Below are positions 1 to 7,093 of a stretch of DNA of 9,269 nucleotides, in pieces. The stretch's first letter is position 1; each line of letters opens with the position of its first letter. The notes under the pieces were generated by a model. That model worked only from the letters and a program-made list of their open reading frames with translations. It ran no database searches and was not told the DNA's origin. A program made the position numbers and the translations under genes. Source of the stretch: Bacteroidaceae bacterium (lineage in GTDB: Bacteria; Bacteroidota; Bacteroidia; Bacteroidales; Bacteroidaceae); contig JAFYWE010000110.1 of the NCBI GenBank assembly GCA_017558165.1, positions 1 to 9,269 of the forward strand, read 5' to 3'.

Positions 1-19
1 CTATTGCTGTTTCCATCAT
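1..19 (-). CDS. Possible start of the next operon gene (only about 5 codons visible)
   Basis: On the minus strand the rmlB stop TGA (18-16) overlaps an ATG (16-14) in the arrangement TGATG. A second, in-frame ATG lies just before it (19-17). Reading on from 16 gives Met-Glu-Thr-Ala-Ile with no stop before the window edge. Stop/start overlaps of this kind are common where downstream translation is coupled. Only a handful of codons are visible, so the product cannot be named and the reading may be chance. If real, it would be the eighth gene of the same-direction run. Confidence 0.3.
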
Positions 20-1152
20 CTATCCTTATACATCCCCTCATAATACCTCTGATAATCACCGGAGGTAACGTTGTTCATCCATTCCTCGTTCTCGAGGTAC
101 CAACGTACTGTCTTCTCAATTCCCTTCTCGAACTGAAGCGATGGTTCCCAACCGAGTTCCTTCTGGAGCTTGGTCGAGTCGATCGCGTAGCGTGCGTCGT
201 GACCAAGACGGTCGGTCACGTATGTAATGAGGTCGAGGCTGTGGCCCTCAGGATTGCCAAGTACTTTGTCAACTGTCTTAATCATCACCTTGATGAGGTC
301 GATATTCTTCCACTCGTTGAATCCGCCGATGTTGTAAGTCTCATTGATCTTACCCTCATGGAAGATCACGTCGATTGCTCTTGCGTGGTCTTCAACGAAA
401 AGCCAGTCACGTACGTTTTCGCCTTTGCCATATACCGGGAGCGGTTTACGATTACGTATATTATTGATAAAGAGCGGAATCAGTTTCTCAGGGAACTGGT
501 AAGGACCATAATTATTTGAGCAGTTTGTAACGATTGTAGGCATGCCGTATGTATCGTGATATGCGCGTACAAAGTGGTCACTGCTTGCCTTTGAGGCTGA
601 ATATGGGCTGTGGGGATTATACTTGGTAGTCTCGTAGAAGAAGTCCTCACCATAGGCCAGATGGTGTTCACCCGAAGATGCCGTTGTTGTGAACGGAGGC
701 TCAATACCCTCGGGATGACTCAATTCAAGGGCACCGTATACCTCATCGGTAGAGATATGGTAGAATCGCTTGCCGTCATACTTCCCGGGCAATGACTCCC
801 AATGGAGCTTTGCCGCCTGCAACAGCGACAATGTACCCATGACATTGGTACGGGCAAATGTGAAAGGATCCTTGATCGAGCGGTCTACATGGCTCTCGGC
901 TGCAAGGTGTATAACGCCATCCACATTGTACTCCTTCATCAGTTCAAGCATCTTTTCAAAATCGCAGATATCGGCCTTTACAAAGGTATAGTTGGGGGCA
1001 TCCTCGATATCCTTGAGATTCGCAAGATTGCCCGCATAGGTCAGTTTGTCTACGTTTATTATATGATAGTCGGGATACTTGTTCACGAAAAGGCGCACCA
1101 CATGGCTACCAATGAAGCCGGCACCGCCTGTTACCATTATACTACGTTTCAT
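16..1152 (-). CDS. rmlB: dTDP-glucose 4,6-dehydratase RmlB
   Basis: Second enzyme of dTDP-L-rhamnose synthesis. It uses tightly bound NAD+ to convert dTDP-glucose to dTDP-4-keto-6-deoxyglucose in the cytoplasm. It belongs to the extended short-chain dehydrogenase family. Numbered from the ATG at 1152 (378 aa), the nucleotide-binding motif TGGAGFIGSH starts at residue 8, the catalytic Thr-Asp-Glu of STDEVYG lies at 135-137, and the YSASK motif puts Tyr184 and Lys188 in the active site. NNYGPYQFPEKLIP and the GENVRDWLFVEDH segment are typical RmlB signatures. The frame also allows a TTG start at 1158, but the ATG leaves the usual one or two residues before the Rossmann strand, so I prefer it. 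It lies 11 bp after rmlD. Between the TDE and YxxxK motifs it carries roughly 16 residues more than I recall for the E. coli enzyme, which accounts for its length. Function is near certain. Confidence 0.97.
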   Translation of the reverse strand: MKRSIMVTGGAGFIGSHVVRLFVNKYPDYHIINVDKLTYAGNLANLKDIEDAPNYTFVKADICDFEKMLELMKEYNVDGVIHLAAESHVDRSIKDPFTFARTNVMGTLSLLQAAKLHWESLPGKYDGKRFYHISTDEVYGALELSHPEGIEPPFTTTASSGEHHLAYGEDFFYETTKYNPHSPYSASKASSDHFVRAYHDTYGMPTIVTNCSNNYGPYQFPEKLIPLFINNIRNRKPLPVYGKGENVRDWLFVEDHARAIDVIFHEGKINETYNIGGFNEWKNIDLIKVMIKTVDKVLGNPEGHSLDLITYVTDRLGHDARYAIDSTKLQKELGWEPSLQFEKGIEKTVRWYLENEEWMNNVTSGDYQRYYEGMYKDR

Positions 1153-1163
1153 ATCCAATGAAT

Positions 1164-2033
1164 TTATCTGTTGTTAGCTTTAATTCTTTTCACACAATAC
1201 TCCATTGACTCACGCCAATGCGGAATATCGATATCGAAAGTCTCCTTTATCTTTGTCTTGTCGAGTACCGAGTATGACGGACGTGTCACGGGCGAAGGGA
1301 ACTCGCTGCTGTGGCAAGGATTCACACGGCAACCTGTATTGCCGGCAACTGCTGCAATCTCAACGGCAAAATCATACCATGAGCACACACCCTCGTTGGA
1401 GAAGTGATATATTCCCTCATTACCCTCGTATACACCAGCCTCAATGATAGAGAAGATGGCAAGCGCAAGGTCACCCGCGTATGTAGGGGTACCTACCTGG
1501 TCAAAGACCACATTCACCTGCTCCCTTTCGGCCGTAAGGCGCATCATGGTCTTGAGGAAATTGTTTCCGAACTCACTGTACAGCCACGCAGTACGGAATA
1601 TGAGAGCCTTGCAACCGCTTGCATGGATAGCCTCCTCGCCTTTGAGTTTGGTACGGCCGTATACTCCCAACGGATTCAACGGCATATCCTCAGTACGTGG
1701 CGTGTTACCCTCACTACCGAACACGTAGTCAGTAGATACATGGAAAAGGGTACCGCCGACCTCTTTCATTGCACGTGCAAGGTTCCCTACGGCAGTCGCG
1801 TTTATCAGCTCTGCCATAGCCTCATCGCTCTCGGCCTTGTCCACATTGGTATATGCGGCACAGTTCACTATTGCATCTATCGAATAGTGCTTTGCCACAT
1901 ACATAACAGCATCGGCATTGGTGATATCAAGTTCAGCGACATCGGTAAATATATAGTTGTTCGGCGAAACGGCACCAAGGCGACGCATCTCGCATCCCAG
2001 CTGTCCGTTGGCTCCAGTAACAAGAATATTCAT
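1164..2033 (-). CDS. rmlD: dTDP-4-dehydrorhamnose reductase RmlD
   Basis: Last enzyme of the pathway. It reduces dTDP-4-keto-L-rhamnose to dTDP-L-rhamnose with NAD(P)H. The 289-residue protein, counted from the ATG at 2033, has the Rossmann motif TGANGQLG at 6-13 and NCAAYTNVDKAE near 58-68. STDYVF lies at 100-105, and YGRTK places the catalytic Tyr125 and Lys129. FRTAWLYS and GTPTYAGDLA are also typical of RmlD. The open frame extends upstream to a TTG at 2063, but that would overlap rmlC and add ten residues ahead of the conserved MNILVTG start. The ATG at 2033 lies 4 bp after the rmlC stop, which suggests translational coupling. The length is normal for the family and no key residue is missing. 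Confidence 0.97.
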   Translation of the reverse strand: MNILVTGANGQLGCEMRRLGAVSPNNYIFTDVAELDITNADAVMYVAKHYSIDAIVNCAAYTNVDKAESDEAMAELINATAVGNLARAMKEVGGTLFHVSTDYVFGSEGNTPRTEDMPLNPLGVYGRTKLKGEEAIHASGCKALIFRTAWLYSEFGNNFLKTMMRLTAEREQVNVVFDQVGTPTYAGDLALAIFSIIEAGVYEGNEGIYHFSNEGVCSWYDFAVEIAAVAGNTGCRVNPCHSSEFPSPVTRPSYSVLDKTKIKETFDIDIPHWRESMEYCVKRIKANNR

Positions 2034-2037
2034 ATTT

Positions 2038-2607
2038 TCAATACAATTTTTCGTTATAGTCAAACAGATAACCGACCTCTGAAAGCGGTTTGCTCAACTT
2101 GTCCTTCTCGGAAAGGATCACCTTGTCAAGCGGCAGTTTCCAGTCAACAGCAATCTGCCCGTCATTCCAGGCTATCGCTCCCTCACTCTCCTTATTATAA
2201 TAATTGTCACACTTATACTGGAACACAGCCTCCTCGCTCAGCACCGCGAATCCGTGGGCAAAGCCCCTTGGTATAAAGAACTGGCGGTGATTATCCTCGG
2301 TAAGTTCCACAGCCACATACTTTCCGAATGTGGGAGAACCCTTGCGTATATCCACTGCGACATCAAGCACTGCACCCTTTATGCAACGTACAAGCTTACT
2401 CTGGCAGAATGGCGGCTTCTGGAAATGCAGTCCACGCACCACTCCGTATACCGACATCGACTGGTTATCCTGCACGAAAGTCGTACGGCACACACTCTCC
2501 TCGAACTCACGCTGCGAGAATGACTCGTAAAAATAACCTCTCTCATCCTTGAACATACGTGGCTCAAGTATAAGCACCCCCTCTATATCTGTCTTAATTA
2601 TATTCAT
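2038..2607 (-). CDS. rmlC: dTDP-4-dehydrorhamnose 3,5-epimerase RmlC
   Basis: Third enzyme of the pathway. It epimerises C3 and C5 of dTDP-4-keto-6-deoxyglucose to give the L-rhamno configuration. It is a cofactor-free cupin that works as a dimer. The product is 189 residues from the ATG at 2607. Visible family motifs are FKDERGYFYESF at 19-30, QDNQSMS near 46-52 and RGLHFQ at 58-63, with His61 as the expected catalytic base. Lys71, DIRKGSPTFG at 86-95 and IPRGFAHGF at 112-120 follow, and Tyr131 is the probable catalytic acid. Asp169 is in the region of the aspartate that pairs with the histidine. The frame extends to a TTG at 2628 that would overlap the rmlA stop. The ATG fits the usual start (MNIIKTDIEGV) and leaves a 17-bp gap to rmlA. 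Confidence 0.97.
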   Translation of the reverse strand: MNIIKTDIEGVLILEPRMFKDERGYFYESFSQREFEESVCRTTFVQDNQSMSVYGVVRGLHFQKPPFCQSKLVRCIKGAVLDVAVDIRKGSPTFGKYVAVELTEDNHRQFFIPRGFAHGFAVLSEEAVFQYKCDNYYNKESEGAIAWNDGQIAVDWKLPLDKVILSEKDKLSKPLSEVGYLFDYNEKLY

Positions 2608-2624
2608 CTCATTCAATCTCTTTA

Positions 2625-3512
2625 TCAAGGAGTATTATTCTCCTTTGCAATCTTCAAAAGATACTGTCCATACTGGTTCTTTATCATCGGCTGAGCTATC
2701 TCTACAAGCCTGTCCGAAGATACCCAGCCCATCTCATGTGCAATACCCTCAAGGCACGCGATCTTGAGCCCCTGACGTTTTTCGATAACCTCAACGAAAA
2801 TCGATGCCTCGGCCAATGAATCATGTGTACCGGTGTCGAGCCAGGCGAAACCACGATGCAAAGTCTGTACCTTCAGTTCACCGTCAGCAAGGAAATGCTG
2901 GTTGACGGTGGTTATCTCAAGCTCACCGCGGGCCGATGGCTTTATATTCTTCGCAATCTCTACTACCTTATTAGGATAGAAATAGAGACCCACTACTGCA
3001 TAGTTTGATTTCGGGCAGGTGGGTTTCTCCTCAATCGACAGGCAGTTTCCATCCTTGTCGAACTCCGCCACGCCGTAACGTTCGGGGTCATTCACCCAAT
3101 AGCCGAATACAGTAGCCTTCCTGTCCTCCTCGGCCGACCTTACAGCCTCCTTGAGAAGCTCGGAAAAACCGGCACCATGGAAGATATTGTCGCCCAGCAC
3201 AAGACACACCGAATCATCACCGATGAACTCCTCGCCAATGATGAATGCCTGTGCAAGACCATCGGGAGAAGGTTGCTCGGCATACTCGAAACGGACGCCG
3301 TAGTCACTTCCGTCGCCAAGCAGACGCTTGAAGCATGGTAAATCCTGGGGAGTTGATATTATCAGTATGTCCCTTATTCCGGCAAGCATAAGCACCGAAA
3401 TGGGATAATATATCATCGGTTTGTCATAGATTGGCAACAACTGTTTGCTTACACCTTTTGTAATGGGATAAAGGCGTGTGCCTGACCCACCGGCAAGAAC
3501 AATTCCTTTCAT
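2625..3512 (-). CDS. rmlA: Glucose-1-phosphate thymidylyltransferase RmlA
   Basis: First and normally feedback-controlled enzyme of dTDP-L-rhamnose synthesis. It joins glucose-1-phosphate and dTTP to form dTDP-glucose and pyrophosphate. The 295-residue product starts directly with the nucleotidyltransferase signature: LAGGSGTRLYPIT at 6-18, followed by Lys23 in SKQLLPI and DKPMIYYP. EQPSPDGLAQAF at 79-90 is the base and sugar-binding segment. LGDN at 106-109 carries the metal-binding Asp108. EEKP near 162 and FAWLDTGTHDSL further on complete the family pattern. The length is normal and nothing is missing. The ATG at 3512 has no clear Shine-Dalgarno sequence. It is preceded by a 27-bp, very AT-rich gap after the permease gene, short enough for co-transcription. 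Confidence 0.98.
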   Translation of the reverse strand: MKGIVLAGGSGTRLYPITKGVSKQLLPIYDKPMIYYPISVLMLAGIRDILIISTPQDLPCFKRLLGDGSDYGVRFEYAEQPSPDGLAQAFIIGEEFIGDDSVCLVLGDNIFHGAGFSELLKEAVRSAEEDRKATVFGYWVNDPERYGVAEFDKDGNCLSIEEKPTCPKSNYAVVGLYFYPNKVVEIAKNIKPSARGELEITTVNQHFLADGELKVQTLHRGFAWLDTGTHDSLAEASIFVEVIEKRQGLKIACLEGIAHEMGWVSSDRLVEIAQPMIKNQYGQYLLKIAKENNTP

Positions 3513-3539
3513 AGTCGTTTATATTTTAATATATTCATT

Positions 3540-4766
3540 TCAAACCTTACAAACTTTCCTTACCTGGCAATATACCACCGCCGAATGCAGGGCGGCAAAA
3601 AACAGTGCCGACAGCAAGGCAAAAAGCCATACGTTCCACAACGGCACAGGCACGAAGCCGGGTGATACGTTCGCCATAAAACCGGAGAACATCGGATAGA
3701 TGATTGTGGCCATGACTGCGGCCAACACCCATACAGTCAAATCGGCAACCAAAGTCATTATCTGATATGTCCAGGCAATCACCCCGACACCATAACCTAT
3801 TGAGAACAGGTTATATATCTTCTCCTTGTTCTTCTCTATCAACAGCAACACACTCACCACAAGCAGCAGGAATGCAAGCAAAGAGAAGAGGAAACCGACA
3901 CCAATCACCACCCACAACATCGTGTACACAAACGACTGCAAGCGCACGTGTGAGGCATCACCCTCGACAAGATACTCCTTTTCGGCCAAATAATCAAATA
4001 TCGAGCGGTCAAATTCACTTGCATCGGTAGTAAGTACAAGGCGCGCAGGAGCCGAGGACTCGTTTGGAGCATACCTGGCATTCATCGCATTGAGGAAATC
4101 CCATGGAACAAGTATGGTATTCAGTTTGTTCGAGAAGCCACATATCCTTGCATTGTATACAACATTCCCGTACTCACTGCCGAAGAACAGCTTTATGGGA
4201 AAAACCGATATCAGTTCATCACTCAGCTGCGGAAGACCTTTTGACGTGGCAAATCCATAATTGTATAGATTGATGTAGTTCCTCGGCACAATGATAGGTA
4301 TTGTATCGGAATTGAGACCAGCCGACCATCGCGACATACCACTGCCCAAAGGAGTATAGTCCTTCATCACAAACTCATCGGGCACGGCATCAAGGAATAT
4401 ATCGGTCCTTATCCTCGCATCACCGATGGCAAAGGCCGCATTGACTTCAAACTTAAGGGTAACGAACTCACCGACAGCCGAAACCGACGCAAGTTCCTCA
4501 AGTTCCTTAATCTCGGCACTGCTGAATGACGGTCTCAGGCCAAAAAGCCCTGCAATGGTATTCGAGGTCTTCACAGGCTTGCTTATGACCATACTGCCTT
4601 TTGAGAGCAACTGGTCCTCACCTGTCGTGAACGACGAGAAATCCATCATGGCCTGCACTCCGCACAGCACAATGACACCACCCAACAGGTTCACGACAAG
4701 GAACCCGAAGAGTTGCCACAAGCTTATATTCTGTCTCAATAACCGGAAAAGCAGTCCCATAACCAT
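3540..4766 (-). CDS. FtsX/MacB-type ABC transporter permease
   Basis: Predicted inner-membrane subunit of an ABC system, paired with the ATPase encoded just upstream. The 408-residue protein has one hydrophobic segment near the N-terminus (about 17-40). A soluble, probably periplasmic domain follows (about 41-278). Three hydrophobic segments end the protein (about 280-310, 325-358 and 376-400). This four-helix layout is that of FtsX, LolC/E and MacB. The short charged stretch EKNKEKIYNLFSIGYG (311-326) between helices 2 and 3 matches the place and style of the family's cytoplasmic coupling segment. The start at 4766 lies 3 bp after the ATPase stop; a second in-frame ATG at 4760 is also possible. 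Transporters of this type usually work in periplasmic or outer-membrane processes rather than moving solutes through the membrane. The substrate is unknown. The pairing is firm; the family call rests on topology and coupling region more than on strong motif identity. Confidence 0.8.
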   Translation of the reverse strand: MVMGLLFRLLRQNISLWQLFGFLVVNLLGGVIVLCGVQAMMDFSSFTTGEDQLLSKGSMVISKPVKTSNTIAGLFGLRPSFSSAEIKELEELASVSAVGEFVTLKFEVNAAFAIGDARIRTDIFLDAVPDEFVMKDYTPLGSGMSRWSAGLNSDTIPIIVPRNYINLYNYGFATSKGLPQLSDELISVFPIKLFFGSEYGNVVYNARICGFSNKLNTILVPWDFLNAMNARYAPNESSAPARLVLTTDASEFDRSIFDYLAEKEYLVEGDASHVRLQSFVYTMLWVVIGVGFLFSLLAFLLLVVSVLLLIEKNKEKIYNLFSIGYGVGVIAWTYQIMTLVADLTVWVLAAVMATIIYPMFSGFMANVSPGFVPVPLWNVWLFALLSALFFAALHSAVVYCQVRKVCKV

Positions 4767-4769
4767 ATA

Positions 4770-5429
4770 CTATAAACTGTAAACAGCATCGTATTCATAG
4801 GGCAACCTGTACCCTATCGAGGTCACAATTACTCCTGCGCCATCCTTAAGCTGACGCTCACGCAAAATAGCAGACATCACGGCGGCATTATCCTTGTCAA
4901 GATGGCTCACAGGCTCATCAAGCAGTATAAAATCGAACGGTTGGCATAGTGCACGCACGAAAGCCACCCTCTGTTGCTGGCCGAATGACATGCGCCCGCA
5001 CGGGGTATCAAGATAATTACCGAGCCCCACACGTGCAAGCATCTCCTTGACGGCATCCTCCGTAGCATAACCGGCCAGGCGATTCTTGAGCATAATGTTG
5101 TCCATAGCCGACAATTCCGGGAACAGACGCAGGTCCTGGAACATCACCGACAAGGAACCTTTACGCAATGACACCTTATCACACTCATTCAACGGCATAG
5201 CGACACCTTTATCATCAATAAGGCTTATAGTACCCGTATAGTCATTCCTGAGCCCGCAAAGAAAAGAACAGAAAGAACTCTTACCACTGCCCGAGGTAGC
5301 CTCTATGAGGTAAGACCTTCCTTTGACAAACTCAATGTCACGTCCCCATACACCTGCCGATGCGCCGGAACACGGCACATCGACAAATGCATTGAGATTG
5401 ACATTATTGAATTTAATCCGTTCTATCAT
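4770..5429 (-). CDS. ABC transporter ATPase, LolD/MacB-like, with divergent motifs
   Basis: Cytoplasmic nucleotide-binding subunit, 219 residues, near the usual size of LolD or FtsE. The Walker A motif is ATSGSGKS at 44-51. The Q-loop is FQD with Gln98. The signature is MSFGQQQR from 147, where LSGGQQQR is usual. Walker B is FILLDE at 167-172, with the catalytic Glu172 present, and the D-loop is SHLD at 175-178. The switch region reads VTSIGY at 202-207, where most relatives have VTHD or similar, so the switch histidine appears replaced by Ser204. The chain ends only about 15 residues later. The ATG at 5429 lies 18 bp after the lipoprotein stop, and the stop is 3 bp from the permease start, so it surely acts with that permease. 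It is probably active or weakly active, since the catalytic Glu is kept. The substrate is unknown. Confidence 0.88.
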   Translation of the reverse strand: MIERIKFNNVNLNAFVDVPCSGASAGVWGRDIEFVKGRSYLIEATSGSGKSSFCSFLCGLRNDYTGTISLIDDKGVAMPLNECDKVSLRKGSLSVMFQDLRLFPELSAMDNIMLKNRLAGYATEDAVKEMLARVGLGNYLDTPCGRMSFGQQQRVAFVRALCQPFDFILLDEPVSHLDKDNAAVMSAILRERQLKDGAGVIVTSIGYRLPYEYDAVYSL

Positions 5430-5447
5430 TGGAGAAACTGTCTGTAA

Positions 5448-7019
5448 TCAGAAACCACCCATCATTGCAGATGCAGCTGCACCCATGGACATCTCAATCA
5501 CCTGCTTGAGGAAATTGGTTTGCCCGTCTACCATATTTATCCTGAAGTAACCCTCCTTAGGATTCTCATAGACAGCCACCATACTCTCGAACTTGCTGAG
5601 AATATCAATCGCCACCTTGACATCCTTCGAATCATTGGTGAAAAGCTTCAGCATCTCAATGGCAGCAGCTGCATCACATACGAAGCCTGGCTTTGCAAGC
5701 GGAGCAAAGATCTTGTTGTCCATCACATTACTCTTGAGAGCCTTGAGTCCATTGCCATCAGCAACCACCCCGTAGATATTCTCAGGAATCACAAAGATAG
5801 CGCCCTCCTTGTACATCAGGTAATAATCATATCCACCTGATGTCTTTTCAAATGTGTTATAGTCATAATAGGTATTGAGACCAAGAGCATAGACATCCTG
5901 GGCAACAGGCTCCAGAGCATCCTCGCCGAGACACTCTACAACTGCATCGAAAAGAGCGCGGTCATCACACTCCAATGCAGCCATAAGCTGTGGCAACAGC
6001 TGTACGCCTAGCTTCTCTGCAGGCAAAACAGCGAGCATCATGTCACCATCGATAGTCTCAAGCACAGGAATGTCAAGACCAATCTCTTCCAATGGCAACA
6101 ACTCTTCCTCCAATGCCGGATAGTTATCAAATACACTCTCCATATCGACTGCCATATTGAACACAGCCACAGCATCTTCGGGAACAAACTCCAGGAGTTT
6201 TCCGTTCGGTTTCTTCCAGCACTCGTCAAGCATCTCCAGATAATCATCCGAGCCATACACCTTACTGTCAATCAGTGCATAACCATTCTCAAAGTTCAGA
6301 TTGATGAGAGACGAGATATCATATGATGAATAAAGCGCGAACATCATCTTGTCAACATCGCTCACTGTACCCTGCTTCATAGAGAAATCAAATATCGGTG
6401 ACAGGTCAACATACAATGAAGCATCGCTCTTCTTGGCAAAGAAATCGCGGAACTTGGCACTCTTTACAGCCTGCTCTTTTGAATCAAGATTCATATAATG
6501 CGCGGCATCGGCCTTACCCTTCTCCACTGCAGCCACAATCATCATATCAGAATCGTATGCCACCTCCACTTCGTCAGAACCACCGAAATCAATATACGAG
6601 ATTCCGTTCCTGAGCACTACCTGTACACCAGTACCGTCCAGGAAATTGTCGACCACTTCATTTATACGTCCTTTGTTCGATACGGGCATTGAAACTACAA
6701 TTGACATTGGTTCCAATGATACCGCCAATATTACAGGCTTGCTTGCATCAATACCTGAATTCGAAGGATTCTCGAGAATCTCATTCAGGATATCCTTTGC
6801 CTCCTGCGGCAAGGCAGACTGGGCAAAACCCAGACCCATCTTCACAAGCGGTTGCTCAAGGATTTCCGATTCATTGATCATGTTTCCCAGATTCACCTTG
6901 GCAAGTACTGCACTGTTTGCAGGCACAGCCGATACATACTTGTCATCACCGCCTCCACAGGAAACGAACATTAATGAAAACGCAGCAATAAGCGCAAACA
7001 ACATTGAAATCTTTTTCAT
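5448..7019 (-). CDS. Lipoprotein of the DUF4836 type
   Basis: A 523-residue exported protein. The start is the ATG at 7019, which begins MKKISMLFALIAAFSLMFVS followed by Cys21. That is a lysine-tipped hydrophobic signal with a lipobox-like end, so the protein should be lipid-anchored in the envelope. The next residues, GGGDDK, are glycine-rich and acidic, which in Bacteroidota can mark lipoproteins sent to the cell surface. The body is soluble and rich in Asp and Glu, with alternating strands and helices. It seems to consist of two similar halves, about 27-257 and 277-501, each opening with a V-P-x-(N/D/E)-(A/S)-hydrophobic pattern. It ends in a short Ala/Met/Gly tail. I recognise the general look of DUF4836, a family without known function. 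An upstream in-frame extension to 7178 would run across the terminator hairpin and is discounted. As the first gene of the run, it may be the outer partner of the ABC pair. Confidence 0.8.
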   Translation of the reverse strand: MKKISMLFALIAAFSLMFVSCGGGDDKYVSAVPANSAVLAKVNLGNMINESEILEQPLVKMGLGFAQSALPQEAKDILNEILENPSNSGIDASKPVILAVSLEPMSIVVSMPVSNKGRINEVVDNFLDGTGVQVVLRNGISYIDFGGSDEVEVAYDSDMMIVAAVEKGKADAAHYMNLDSKEQAVKSAKFRDFFAKKSDASLYVDLSPIFDFSMKQGTVSDVDKMMFALYSSYDISSLINLNFENGYALIDSKVYGSDDYLEMLDECWKKPNGKLLEFVPEDAVAVFNMAVDMESVFDNYPALEEELLPLEEIGLDIPVLETIDGDMMLAVLPAEKLGVQLLPQLMAALECDDRALFDAVVECLGEDALEPVAQDVYALGLNTYYDYNTFEKTSGGYDYYLMYKEGAIFVIPENIYGVVADGNGLKALKSNVMDNKIFAPLAKPGFVCDAAAAIEMLKLFTNDSKDVKVAIDILSKFESMVAVYENPKEGYFRINMVDGQTNFLKQVIEMSMGAAASAMMGGF

Positions 7020-7093
7020 ATAAGTTGATTTAAGAAATTTAATAGTACTCCATAAAGAGCCATCCGGCCCTGAAAGAGAATCCATAAAAGCAA
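7020..7093 (-). promoter_or_regulatory. Leader region before the lipoprotein gene (presumed promoter, not resolved)
   Basis: This 74-bp stretch between the hairpin and the lipoprotein ATG is the only gap in the window long enough for a promoter that could serve the seven minus-strand genes downstream. It is AT-rich next to the ATG. The best match to the Bacteroidetes -7 element (TAnnTTTG) is TAAATTTC at 7041-7034, but no convincing -33 TTTG lies at the right distance, and the resulting leader would be only a few bases long. I therefore place the promoter here by position only. No Shine-Dalgarno sequence is visible, as is usual in this phylum. Confidence 0.3.

Noticed and set aside
4..519. A 171-codon plus-strand open frame opposite rmlB
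   Set aside because: It is antisense to the well-conserved 3' half of rmlB and resembles no family I recognise.
1404..2276. A 290-codon open frame on the plus strand opposite rmlD and rmlC
   Set aside because: It is antisense to two genes with complete family motifs, and its translation shows no recognisable domain, with composition typical of a shadow frame.
1153..2628. TTG starts at 1158, 2063 and 2628 giving slightly longer RmlB, RmlD and RmlC
   Set aside because: In each case a downstream ATG gives the family-typical N-terminus, and two of the TTG choices would overlap the preceding gene.
3513..3539. AT-rich gap before rmlA as a possible internal promoter
   Set aside because: The AT-rich bases contain no match to TAnnTTTG at a fitting distance from the upstream TTTG. 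A 27-bp gap is also easily explained within an operon.
7034..7064. Bacteroidetes-type promoter with TAAATTTC as the -7 element
   Set aside because: No TTTG-like -33 element at the required spacing (GATG is the best), and the transcript would start only a few bases before the ATG.
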